From assembly GCA_964406505.1 (NCBI GenBank), contig CAYORX010000002.1, positions 62,001 through 126,000 of the forward strand: 64,000 nucleotides of DNA. Direction: 5' to 3'. The notes under the pieces are model-generated. The model saw nothing but the letters and a program-made list of their open reading frames with translations. It searched no databases and was not told the DNA's origin. The stretch is from DTU015 sp964406505 (lineage in GTDB: Bacteria; Bacillota; Sulfobacillia; Fermentithermobacillales; Fermentithermobacillaceae). Made by a program: the position numbers and the translations under genes. Position 1 is the first letter of the stretch; each line of letters opens with the position of its first letter. Below are positions 51,953 through 59,597 of the stretch, piece after piece.

Positions 51953-52807
51953 TTATTTTAGCGAAAGATAATCTGCAATGTTGGCATTGTCGGATTTGAC
52001 GGGTTCAATTTTGCCTTTGAGTGAGGTAAGCAATGATGTTACCCCAGGACCGTGGCCCGATACAAAAGAGTCGCCGTGAACGACTATACCAATAATAACT
52101 GCCCCACGTCTGTAGCTTCTTCCATAATAAGATGACGAGTCCATAATCGCTACAATGTCGCCCAGTTTAATTTTATCGATTTCCAATTCTCTGAGCCGTT
52201 CCTTTTCCATTGAAGTTATGTCATAATCTCCAGTTTCAGCGGACGATGCACCCAACCCGCTTCCCATAAATTCGGGTGGAATCATTGCGGTTACAGGAAC
52301 TTTAAGAACTCCATCTTTTTCCACGATATTTAGCTTGTTTACTACATTGGGATCCAAATTCATACATTTTACATCAGGATAATCGGTAAGTTCGAGTCCC
52401 TGACCAATGCTTCTTACTTGCACTTTGTCCCCTATTTGCAGTTTTTCAAGCACTTCCTGTTCAAAATGGATGATTACATGCTCGATACCTCCGTGTTTGC
52501 CGGTTACTGTGCCCTTGGCACCTTTGGCATCGCCTGAGGCTACGTAAGCTGTATTCCCAATGCACGACAAGGTATTGTATCCCTGATTCGCTTTTGTATC
52601 TTTGTTCTTTGTGCTTACTCCTGGCTCAAGATGATCTCCTGCCCATCCAAAGGCGGGATCACCCACTTTTAGATTGTAAGCTATTCCGCCTGTGCCCGGA
52701 ATTACTCTTATACGTCCGTCATAACACATTCTAGGTCGTACCCCCGGCGCCGAAATTTCTCCCAAAACCGAAAGCTTTACAAGTTTATCTTTGTTGGTTT
52801 TAATCAT
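51953..52807 (-). CDS. DUF4438 family protein
   Basis: Protein of 284 residues resembling DUF4438, an uncharacterised family common in anaerobic amino-acid-using bacteria. A glycine-rich central region (GDAKGAKGTVTGKHGG near 98) and EFMGSGLGASSAETGDYD near 180 stand out, the latter resembling a catalytic or metal loop. No signal peptide or membrane helix. GGGAGG precedes ATG 52807; the longer frame from 52882 is excluded by this. Two adjacent 9-base repeats overlap its promoter region. Function unknown. Confidence 0.8.
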   Translation of the reverse strand: MIKTNKDKLVKLSVLGEISAPGVRPRMCYDGRIRVIPGTGGIAYNLKVGDPAFGWAGDHLEPGVSTKNKDTKANQGYNTLSCIGNTAYVASGDAKGAKGTVTGKHGGIEHVIIHFEQEVLEKLQIGDKVQVRSIGQGLELTDYPDVKCMNLDPNVVNKLNIVEKDGVLKVPVTAMIPPEFMGSGLGASSAETGDYDITSMEKERLRELEIDKIKLGDIVAIMDSSSYYGRSYRRGAVIIGIVVHGDSFVSGHGPGVTSLLTSLKGKIEPVKSDNANIADYLSLK

Positions 52808-52837
52808 GTAGTTTTCCTCCCGATTTAGTTTTTTGAA

Positions 52838-52855
52838 TTGTATACATTGTATACA
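52838..52855 (-). promoter_or_regulatory. Tandem palindromic operator before the DUF4438 gene
   Basis: Two directly adjacent copies of TTGTATACA (52838-52846 and 52847-52855). Each contains the self-complementary TGTATACA. They lie about 30 bases before the start codon, overlapping a possible -10 (TATACT on the minus strand). This suggests a dimeric repressor binding twice. Confidence 0.5.
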
Positions 52856-53098
52856 GTATAAAGTTATCTCGTCGGTAATCACCTGTTCTTGGTATACTTC
52901 CCATGAAAAAATCTAAGGAAAAAATTCTCTGAACTAAGCCTTGTTTCAGCGAGCAAAATCGTTTACCTCCCCAACTTTCATTAAGACATTTGAAAAGCGT
53001 AACCGTATTTTCTTTTCAGCATGTTAAGGTTCTTCTCCTGCATCAATAGGCATGGTTAAGTACCGCGTATAAACATAAAATTTTAATAATTTATCAAA

Positions 53099-53734
53099 TT
53101 AGTTAGGTTTGTGTTGTACGGGTAGATATTTGCCTTGTGCTTTTCTAACGGCGCTACGTCCCGATGTTAGGTCATTGATTATTGATGTTAATGTGGTTTT
53201 TGATTGAGGCAAAGCAAAAAAATCGACGGTTACTTTTTCTGCGAATGATGTGTTTTTGATAGTTGCCTTTTGCAATTCAATTTCTTGTTTTAACTTATTA
53301 AACTGGTCATAATTAACCTCTACGGTGAGCAAATCGTGATATTTATAAGTAACTAATCTTGTGTTGTCTAAAGCAAGCGATGCAGCGTTGCTGTAAGCAC
53401 GGACTAAGCCTCCTGCCCCTAGCTTAATTCCCCCAAAATAACGGGTTACGACGCATAAAATGTTTTGCAGGTTTCTTTTCTTTATAACGTCAAGAATGGG
53501 GTAACCGGCTGTACCTCTCGGCTCTGAATCATCCGAAACCTTTTCAGCAAAAGATTCAGCGTTTATCGAATAAGCAAACACGTTATGTGTTGCGTTGCTG
53601 TGTTCTTGTTTAATTTCGTTAATGTATTCTATGGCTTCGGCTTCTGAAAACGCAGGGAAAACGTGGCCAATAAACTTTGATCGTTTAACTATAAATTCGG
53701 ATCTTGATTGTTTTAGCGGAGCGATGAATTCCAT
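53099..53734 (-). CDS. YigZ/IMPACT family protein
   Basis: Protein of 211 residues in the widespread YigZ/IMPACT family. The N-terminal domain is recognised from RSEFIVKRSKFIGHVFP near 10, NATHNVFAYS near 47, DDSEPRGTAGYPIL near 69 and VTRYFGGIKLGAGGLVRAYS near 92 (parts TRYFGGIKLGAGGL). A C-terminal ferredoxin-like domain follows. AGTAGGTG precedes ATG 53734. The cellular role in bacteria remains poorly defined; the eukaryotic relative affects translation control. Confidence 0.87.
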   Translation of the reverse strand: MEFIAPLKQSRSEFIVKRSKFIGHVFPAFSEAEAIEYINEIKQEHSNATHNVFAYSINAESFAEKVSDDSEPRGTAGYPILDVIKKRNLQNILCVVTRYFGGIKLGAGGLVRAYSNAASLALDNTRLVTYKYHDLLTVEVNYDQFNKLKQEIELQKATIKNTSFAEKVTVDFFALPQSKTTLTSIINDLTSGRSAVRKAQGKYLPVQHKPN

Positions 53735-53968
53735 ACGAGCACCTACTTAACCATTCTTTGTGGCAATTTATGATAAATGTTTCGCTAACTAAAGTGTATC
53801 AGATTTTTGATATCTTAAAGAAAACTAGTTAGAAATTTAGCGAGAATTTCGGTCTGAGCGGGTGAACTACCTTGAGGTAGGAACAAAATATGCTCAACTA
53901 CGTCAAATATTACCAGCGCAAAACTCAGTATAGTTAAGCACGTTCAAATCGTGTGAGGAGGGGAAAAT

Positions 53969-54700
53969 GTGATTAATGAAAAACTAAAATGTATCGTCAA
54001 ATACTTGCTTCCTACAGTGTTGGTAATTGGGCTTGTAGCTGTTTTTAGCCCAAATGTTTTGAAGGCTCATGCTGAAGAATCCTGCAACAAGATAATTTCA
54101 GTAACAGGGCAAGCAGAAGTGTTTGTGAAGCCTGATGTCGCTACAATTAGGTTTGGAGTAGAGACTAATGCAGATACTGCACAAGAAGCCCAAAAACTTA
54201 ATGGTACAATTATGAGCAAAGTTTTTGAGGCTTTGCAGTCTAAAAACATACAAAAATCGGATATTCAAACATCCAACTTCAATTTATATCCCGTTTACGA
54301 GTTTAAATCTTCAGCAGACAGAACACAAACACTAATCGGATACCGTTGCAACAATACAGTAAATGTAAATCTCAAGGAGATCGAAAACATAGGAAACGTA
54401 ATTGATGCTGTTGTAGGTGCGGGTGCGACTAACGTGAATAGTATTTCTTTTGGTGTTTTGGATTCTAAAAAGTATGAAGATGAAATGCTTGCGGATGCTG
54501 TGAGAAATGCAAGAACTAAAGCTGAAATAATAAGTAAGGCTGCCGGTGTCAATATCACAGGCATTTCCAAAATATCTGATGAACATATATCTGTTTCCGC
54601 ATATCGCGAGTTGTCTTTGACCGATTTTTCAAAATCAACTCAAATTGAGCCTGGTGAGGTTAGCATTATGAGTACAGTAAGGATAGATTTTACTTTTTAA
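53969..54700 (+). CDS. SIMPL domain (DUF541) secreted protein
   Basis: Exported protein of 243 residues with a signal peptide (about 8-33, cleaved after KAHA). The SIMPL domain follows: ISVTGQAEVFVKPDVATIRFG near 43 (parts VTGQAEVFVKPD and ATIRFGVET), QTSNFNLYPVYEF near 100 and ADAVRNARTKAEIIS near 175. GAGGAGGGG lies before GTG 53969. Family members assemble into oligomers at the envelope and have been linked to oxidative stress and signalling. A good terminator follows. Confidence 0.87.
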   Translation: MINEKLKCIVKYLLPTVLVIGLVAVFSPNVLKAHAEESCNKIISVTGQAEVFVKPDVATIRFGVETNADTAQEAQKLNGTIMSKVFEALQSKNIQKSDIQTSNFNLYPVYEFKSSADRTQTLIGYRCNNTVNVNLKEIENIGNVIDAVVGAGATNVNSISFGVLDSKKYEDEMLADAVRNARTKAEIISKAAGVNITGISKISDEHISVSAYRELSLTDFSKSTQIEPGEVSIMSTVRIDFTF

Positions 54701-54721
54701 AGCGGACGTACAGGAATTATA

Positions 54722-54766
54722 AAATACCCTTCTACGCGTTAAGAAACTATGGGGAAGGGTATTTTT
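54722..54766 (+). terminator. Rho-independent terminator after the SIMPL gene
   Basis: AAATACCCTTC pairs with GAAGGGTATTT (11-bp stem) and a T-run follows (TTTTT). Confidence 0.85.
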
Positions 54767-54804
54767 AGCTTGGTATTTTATGAAGGTCCGTGACACAACC
54801 TCAG

Positions 54805-54834
54805 TTGCAGGGCTTTATCGTTTGATGATAAAAT
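54805..54834 (+). promoter_or_regulatory. Candidate sigma-A promoter for the MATE gene
   Basis: TTGCAG (54805-54810), 18-base spacer, TAAAAT (54829-54834), about 65 bases before ATG 54900. Confidence 0.4.
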
Positions 54835-54899
54835 AGTTAGTATATAGAAACATTGTGGTTTATTCATTTAGGACTTAATATGAACCGGATGGTGAATCA

Positions 54900-56435
54900 A
54901 TGGACAGACAGCCTCAGGATGACGCCATGTTAAGTGGTGCACCAGATAATTGCACGGATGGACTAGAAAAAAAGCCAAAAGGGGAACTGATAAAGTTTCC
55001 TAGATCTATCCCCATGGAACCGAGCGAGATCGAAGTTTCATCAGATGATATTAAATGTCCTAGCGATGATAAGACGGAAATTGAGCATAAAGATGTAATG
55101 GAAGACAAGGCTGCCTTACGCGGAAGGATATTAAATTTAGCAGTGCCTGCGCTTATCGAACAAGCCCTTATGACGCTAGTTTCAATGGCGGATATGATTA
55201 TGGTTGGGCGATTGGGACCTTGGGCTATCACATCAGTTGGACTTGCAAATCAACCTATGATGATGGCAATGTCAGTATTTATTGCCCTAAATGTAGGAGC
55301 CACTGCACTTGTTGCCCGGTTTGTGGGGGCTAGGGAACCCAAGGAAGCATCTAAAGTTGCTCGTCAATCTTTGATGCTTGCTACTATAATGGGATTCGTA
55401 TTAATGGCAGTGGGGATTATTTCCGCGGGTGAAATTTTACACTTTATGGGTGCTGAGCATGATACGATCGGCCCGGGTACAGAATACTTGCGAGCAGTAA
55501 GTATGGGTCTTCCTATGTGGGCCATAAGTATTAGCCTTACCGCTGCACTCAGGGGGGCTGGAGATACTAGGACCCCAATGACAGTAAATATTATAGGTAA
55601 TCTAGTGAATGTTGTAGGTAACTATTTGCTGATTTATGGACACTTTGGTTTCCCAAGGCTCGGAGTAATGGGTGCGGGTGTAGCAACTGCTTTTTCCCGA
55701 GTGGTATCTTGCGGAGTTATGCTATATAAAGTTGGATCGGGCGGAAAAATTATTAAAATTACGAAAAATGATTCTTTCAAACTGGATTTTGGAATTATTA
55801 AAAGAGTTCTTAATGTGGGAATACCGGCCGCTCTTGAGCAGCTCATAATGCGTGGAGGTCAGATGACCTTTGCGAGGATAGTTTCGAGTTTCGGTACTAT
55901 TACATATGCTGCCCATCAAATAGCCCTTAATATTGAAGGTTTCACTTTTGCACCGGGGTTTTCATTTTCAATAGCTTCGACTACTTTGGTTGGACAGTAT
56001 TTGGGTGCGAAAGAACCTGACAATTCCGAAAAGGTCGGATGGGAAATTGCTAAGATAGGTGCGCTCATTGGAATCGGCACCGGTATCTTATATTTCTTTT
56101 TCGGAAAATATTTTGCTTATCTTTATACAGATGACCAAACTGTTCTATCGCTTTCAGCCGGGGTGCTTAGGGTGATAGCCTTGGTACAGCCTTTTATGAT
56201 GACTAATTTTATTTTAATAGGAGGGTTAAGAGGCGCAGGTGACACAAGATGGACCCTGTATATCACAGTTGCCGGATTTTGGGGGTTACGTGTCTTAACA
56301 GCATACTTGTTGGCGGTTAAAATGGGTTTTGGACTATATGGCGCATGGGTTGGAATGGCATTGGATATGGTTGGTAGATCTGTACTTGCAGCATTACGAT
56401 TTAAAGCCGGAGGTTGGAAACATATTCGGGTTTAA
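54900..56435 (+). CDS. MATE family efflux transporter with acidic N-terminal extension
   Basis: Cation-coupled multidrug and toxin extruder type carrier of 511 residues with twelve helices in two MatE repeats. The membrane part begins near residue 75 (ILNLAVPALIEQALMTL) and includes MADMIMVGRLG near 100, ALRGAGDTRTPM near 220 and its repeat GGLRGAGDTRW near 440. The first 75 residues are a polar, acidic, cysteine-containing cytoplasmic tail not usual for the family. The ribosome site before ATG 54900 is weak (GGATGGTGA). The following gene starts 20 bases later and may be co-transcribed. Confidence 0.88.
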   Translation: MDRQPQDDAMLSGAPDNCTDGLEKKPKGELIKFPRSIPMEPSEIEVSSDDIKCPSDDKTEIEHKDVMEDKAALRGRILNLAVPALIEQALMTLVSMADMIMVGRLGPWAITSVGLANQPMMMAMSVFIALNVGATALVARFVGAREPKEASKVARQSLMLATIMGFVLMAVGIISAGEILHFMGAEHDTIGPGTEYLRAVSMGLPMWAISISLTAALRGAGDTRTPMTVNIIGNLVNVVGNYLLIYGHFGFPRLGVMGAGVATAFSRVVSCGVMLYKVGSGGKIIKITKNDSFKLDFGIIKRVLNVGIPAALEQLIMRGGQMTFARIVSSFGTITYAAHQIALNIEGFTFAPGFSFSIASTTLVGQYLGAKEPDNSEKVGWEIAKIGALIGIGTGILYFFFGKYFAYLYTDDQTVLSLSAGVLRVIALVQPFMMTNFILIGGLRGAGDTRWTLYITVAGFWGLRVLTAYLLAVKMGFGLYGAWVGMALDMVGRSVLAALRFKAGGWKHIRV

Positions 56436-56455
56436 AATAGGGGGAGTGAGACAAT

Positions 56456-57445
56456 TTGAGCCTAAAAACTACCTTGTGCGATTTGCTTGGCATTGAATAC
56501 CCGATCATACAAGGTGGAATGGCCTGGATCGCTACAAGTGAACTTGCTGCGGCTGTTAGCCAAGCAGGTGGGTTAGGTGTAATAGGTGCCGGGAACGCCC
56601 CATCGGAAGACGTGCGTCGGGAAATAAGAAAATTGAAAGACTCTACCTCGAATCCATTCGGCTTAAATGTATATCTTATGTCACCCTATGCGGAGCAGAT
56701 AATTCAGATAGCTATTGAGGAAAAGGTGCCTGTGGTTACGACCGGCGGTGGTAATCCTGGAAAGTATATTTCAGGTTTAAAAAATGCAGGCATCAAAGTG
56801 TTTTCTGTCGTTGCTTCAGTGAATTTAGCGAAGAGGCTTGAAAGATTAGGTATTGACGCAGTAATTGCCGAGGGAATGGAGGCCGGTGGGCATGTGGGGG
56901 AAATTGCTACAATGCCTCTTGTGCCGCAAATAGTCGATGCAGTAAGTGTACCTGTTATAGCTGCTGGTGGTATTTTCGACGGAAGGGGTCTGATAGCTGC
57001 TTTAGCCCTTGGTGCTTGCGGGGTTCAAATCGGGACACGGTTTGTATGTGCAACCGAATGTACTGTGCACGCCAACTATAAAAAAGCGCTTATCAAAGCT
57101 AGAGATAGAAGTGCAATTGTTACAGGCTTAAGCACAGGGCATCCGGTAAGAGTGCTAAATAATAGATTTGCGCGAGAATTTCTCCAAGCCGAATTAAAAG
57201 GGTTTTCAAAACTTGAATTGGAAAGGCTCGGTCAGGGGGCGCTTAAGCGTGCCGCGATAGATGGAGACGTTGAGCATGGTTCGATAATGGCAGGGCAGGT
57301 AGCATCTATGGTTTATCGAGAAGAAACCTGTGAACAGATAATTCAAAGTATTGTAATCGGTGCCGGTAAAGCTGTTAAACAGATCTCAAGTTTTATTTCC
57401 GTTTCCTCAAAAAACCTACCTCAGCAAAAGATGTGTAAGTTATAA
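56456..57445 (+). CDS. Nitronate monooxygenase / FabK-like flavoprotein
   Basis: FMN-dependent TIM-barrel enzyme of 329 residues in the NMO/FabK family. PIIQGGMAWIATSELAAAVS near 17 (parts PIIQGGMAW and SELAAAVS), VTTGGGNPGKY near 94, AEGMEAGGHVGE near 141 and the phosphate loop AAGGIFDGRG near 176 are conserved, with the histidine in GGHVG. The EAGGH motif and length fit FabK-type enoyl-ACP reductase, but no fatty-acid genes are nearby, so nitronate oxidation cannot be excluded. GGGGGAGTGAG precedes TTG 56456, 20 bases after the MATE gene. Confidence 0.85.
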   Translation: MSLKTTLCDLLGIEYPIIQGGMAWIATSELAAAVSQAGGLGVIGAGNAPSEDVRREIRKLKDSTSNPFGLNVYLMSPYAEQIIQIAIEEKVPVVTTGGGNPGKYISGLKNAGIKVFSVVASVNLAKRLERLGIDAVIAEGMEAGGHVGEIATMPLVPQIVDAVSVPVIAAGGIFDGRGLIAALALGACGVQIGTRFVCATECTVHANYKKALIKARDRSAIVTGLSTGHPVRVLNNRFAREFLQAELKGFSKLELERLGQGALKRAAIDGDVEHGSIMAGQVASMVYREETCEQIIQSIVIGAGKAVKQISSFISVSSKNLPQQKMCKL

Positions 57446-57447
57446 TC

Positions 57448-57489
57448 TTGCAGGTTTCATCTAAGTAGTTAAACTAGTGAAACCTGCAA
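57448..57489. terminator. Bidirectional terminator
   Basis: TTGCAGGTTTCA (57448-57459) and TGAAACCTGCAA (57478-57489), a 12-bp perfect stem between the convergent flavoprotein and ECF S-component genes. Confidence 0.75.
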
Positions 57490-57506
57490 TCGAGTTTAGC
57501 ATATAT

Positions 57507-58019
57507 TTACATATTGCCAGTTATGCTGCTTAAGTGTGCAGCAATAGTCTTAAGAACCGGGGTTAAAAATATTCCTATCATGATACCGGAGCCGGTTTGA
57601 ACTACGTTGCCCAAAATTTCTACAGGCAGCGCTTCAGGAGAGTAAATGATTGCGGTACCAAGAGCGTATCCTGTAATGATCCACGCAGATGCAAAAACCA
57701 TAGCGATCGTCTGGCGGCCTTTAGATTTACCAAATCCGAGTTTGCCGGCAATAAGGCCAGCCACGCCCTTGATTACAAACGTCCATGGTGCCCAAAAAAC
57801 GTAACCACCCAGTATATCGGCCAATCCTGATCCCAGGGCCGCCGTTATGGCACCAGGTATTCCGCCAAACGCGAGGGATACAGAGTAGATTACCCCGTCT
57901 CCTAAATGGATGTATCCTGTCGGAGTTGGTAACTTAAGGAACATGGTAGATACCAACACAAGTGAGGTTACCAGACCTAGTACTACCAATGTAAGTAATG
58001 GTGAGTGTTTGTTTTTCAT
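57507..58019 (-). CDS. ECF transporter S component, probably for riboflavin
   Basis: Substrate-binding membrane subunit of an energy-coupling-factor transporter, 170 residues and about five helices. GYIHLGDGVIYSVSLAFGG near 31 (part YIHLGDGVIY) and GSGLADILGGYVFWAPWTF near 62 (part ADILGGYVFWAP) are typical of the S-component family. AGGGGGTCA precedes ATG 58019; the longer frame running to 58166 crosses the riboswitch and is not coding there. The FMN riboswitch directly upstream makes riboflavin or another flavin the expected substrate. The ATPase and T subunits are not in this window. Confidence 0.85.
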   Translation of the reverse strand: MKNKHSPLLTLVVLGLVTSLVLVSTMFLKLPTPTGYIHLGDGVIYSVSLAFGGIPGAITAALGSGLADILGGYVFWAPWTFVIKGVAGLIAGKLGFGKSKGRQTIAMVFASAWIITGYALGTAIIYSPEALPVEILGNVVQTGSGIMIGIFLTPVLKTIAAHLSSITGNM

Positions 58020-58025
58020 TTGGGC

Positions 58026-58077
58026 TGACCCCCTATATATCCCATGATATTGATTGAATCTGCTACTTCTGGGGTCA
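58026..58077 (-). promoter_or_regulatory. Putative ribosome-site sequestering hairpin of the FMN riboswitch
   Basis: On the minus strand TGACCCC (58071-58077) can pair with GGGGTCA (58026-58032), which covers the ribosome site AGGGGG of the ECF gene. This would make the riboswitch act on translation. Inference from base pairing by eye. Confidence 0.45.
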
Positions 58078-58113
58078 AAATGTGGGCAACTGTGGGTACA
58101 AGAAAAACCCCTA

Positions 58114-58243
58114 GTCTCCTCCCATTCGGACTTTTGCCGTCGGCACCGGAATCTCACCGGACTCAACCGCTGGGGCTGTCGGGCTCGTCCGCTTCATTTA
58201 GCGGCATTACCACCGGTCGGGAATTTCACCCTGCCCAGAAGAC
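58114..58243 (-). ncRNA. FMN riboswitch (RFN element)
   Basis: Recognised on the minus strand from the conserved blocks in order: TTCTGGGCAGGGTGAAATTC, CCGACCGGTGGTAATGCC, GACGAGCCCGACAGC, GAGTCCGGTGAGATTCCGG, GCCGACGGCAAAAGTCCG and AATGGGAGGAGAC. The closing P1 stem pairs GTCTTCT (58237-58243) with AGGAGAC (58114-58120) with one wobble. It is about 130 bases long, the usual size. It lies upstream of the ECF S-component gene and should turn it off when FMN is plentiful. Confidence 0.93.
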
Positions 58244-58403
58244 TGCAGCGAAACTATACCATATCTATGTGTTATTTGGTACTGAACAGAAGTAGTATTC
58301 GGAGTAAGAAAGAGTCGAAGATGGAGGTTTACTTTACTATCACGAAGAACAAGGGTTATATTAAAGCTTTATGTAGATAAACAGATTGTGGGAGTGTTAT
58401 ATC

Positions 58404-59585
58404 ATGATTAAATCGTTGATGGATACACCTGTAGTTCAACAAGGCTTAGAATATATAGAAGATTGCTTGGAGGAGTATGTTGAATTAATCGTTGACATAA
58501 CTCAGGTGCCTGCTCCTAGCAATCAAGAGGAGCTTAGAGTTAAATTTTTAAAGAACTTAATGGAGTCTATGAATTTTCCTGTAGTCCAAGTAGATGATGT
58601 TGGTAATGTGCTTGGATTTTTTCCGGGAAAAGATGCTTCACGCGTAATAGTAAGCATGGCGCATATGGACACTGTGTTTCCGATGGATACGGATCTTACC
58701 GTTAAAAGGACAAACAATATTTTAGCTGCACCCGGCGTGGGTGATAATTCAGCTTCGGTTGCATGTATGCTGCTTTTGGGTAAAATTTTTACTAATCACT
58801 TACCTTTAGCCCACCCAGTTATATTGATAGCAAATGTCGGTGAGGAAGGTTTAGGTGATCTTAGAGGTGCGCGTTACTTTTGTGATCATGTTGAAGATTA
58901 CGATTTTGATGGGTTTAGGCTAAAGACAGACCAACTTATATTTCTTAATATAGACGGCGGTATGAATCGTATTGTAAACCAAGGGATAGGTAGCCGAAGA
59001 CTTCGAATACAATTCAAGGGTGAGGGCGGACATAGTTGGGGAGCATTTGGAAACTCAAGTGCTATTCATGGTTTAGGTACAGCAATTGGTGGTATAGCTA
59101 AAATTGTCGTATCTGACGACCCGAAAACTACATACAACGTTGGAGTTATAGAGGGGGGGCACTCTGTTAATTCGATAGCAGAAACGGCAACAATGCTTTT
59201 GGATATGAGGTCCGTATCTCAAGAGACGTTGTCTCAATTAGAACATAAAGTGCTTTCAATTCTAGACGCTTCGGCTTCGAAGACTAAAACAGAATATGTA
59301 ACCGAAGTGGTGGGCGATCGTCCTTCGGGTAGTCTTTCTCCAAACTCCCCATATATAAAGGGGCTTTTAACTTTGGGAACGCAGCTAGGGCATGATCTTC
59401 AACTGGCTGCTGCCAGTACAGATTCGAACATTCCTTTATCCAAAGGCTGGCCCGCAGTAACCATGGGATTTAAAAGATCTATGGATGCACATAAAACTAG
59501 CGAGTTTCTTTATATAGACTCTTTGATACCTGGTATCAAATTTGCGCTTATGTGTTATGCATCTTTGTTATATGACAAATTTTAA
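58404..59585 (+). CDS. M20 family metallopeptidase
   Basis: Zinc peptidase of 393 residues in the M20 group (peptidase T / dipeptidase type). Metal and catalytic motifs: SMAHMDTVFP near residue 83, GVGDNSAS near 112, the general base in NVGEEGLGD near 147, GEGGHSWG near 208 in the lid domain, and HKTSEFLYI near 364. GGGAG lies nine bases before ATG 58404; the frame extends back to 58386 without a site. No signal peptide. It likely acts on di- or tripeptides taken up by the cell and complements the M20 enzyme at the start of the window. Confidence 0.87.
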   Translation: MIKSLMDTPVVQQGLEYIEDCLEEYVELIVDITQVPAPSNQEELRVKFLKNLMESMNFPVVQVDDVGNVLGFFPGKDASRVIVSMAHMDTVFPMDTDLTVKRTNNILAAPGVGDNSASVACMLLLGKIFTNHLPLAHPVILIANVGEEGLGDLRGARYFCDHVEDYDFDGFRLKTDQLIFLNIDGGMNRIVNQGIGSRRLRIQFKGEGGHSWGAFGNSSAIHGLGTAIGGIAKIVVSDDPKTTYNVGVIEGGHSVNSIAETATMLLDMRSVSQETLSQLEHKVLSILDASASKTKTEYVTEVVGDRPSGSLSPNSPYIKGLLTLGTQLGHDLQLAAASTDSNIPLSKGWPAVTMGFKRSMDAHKTSEFLYIDSLIPGIKFALMCYASLLYDKF

Positions 59586-59597
59586 TTATTGATTTGA

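Noticed and set aside
58020..58166. N-terminal extension of the ECF S-component frame
   Set aside because: It runs through the riboswitch expression platform and the strong ribosome site lies directly before ATG 58019.
58044..58380. Plus-strand open frames of 83 and 108 codons
   Set aside because: They are antisense to the FMN riboswitch, whose conserved RNA blocks explain the sequence.
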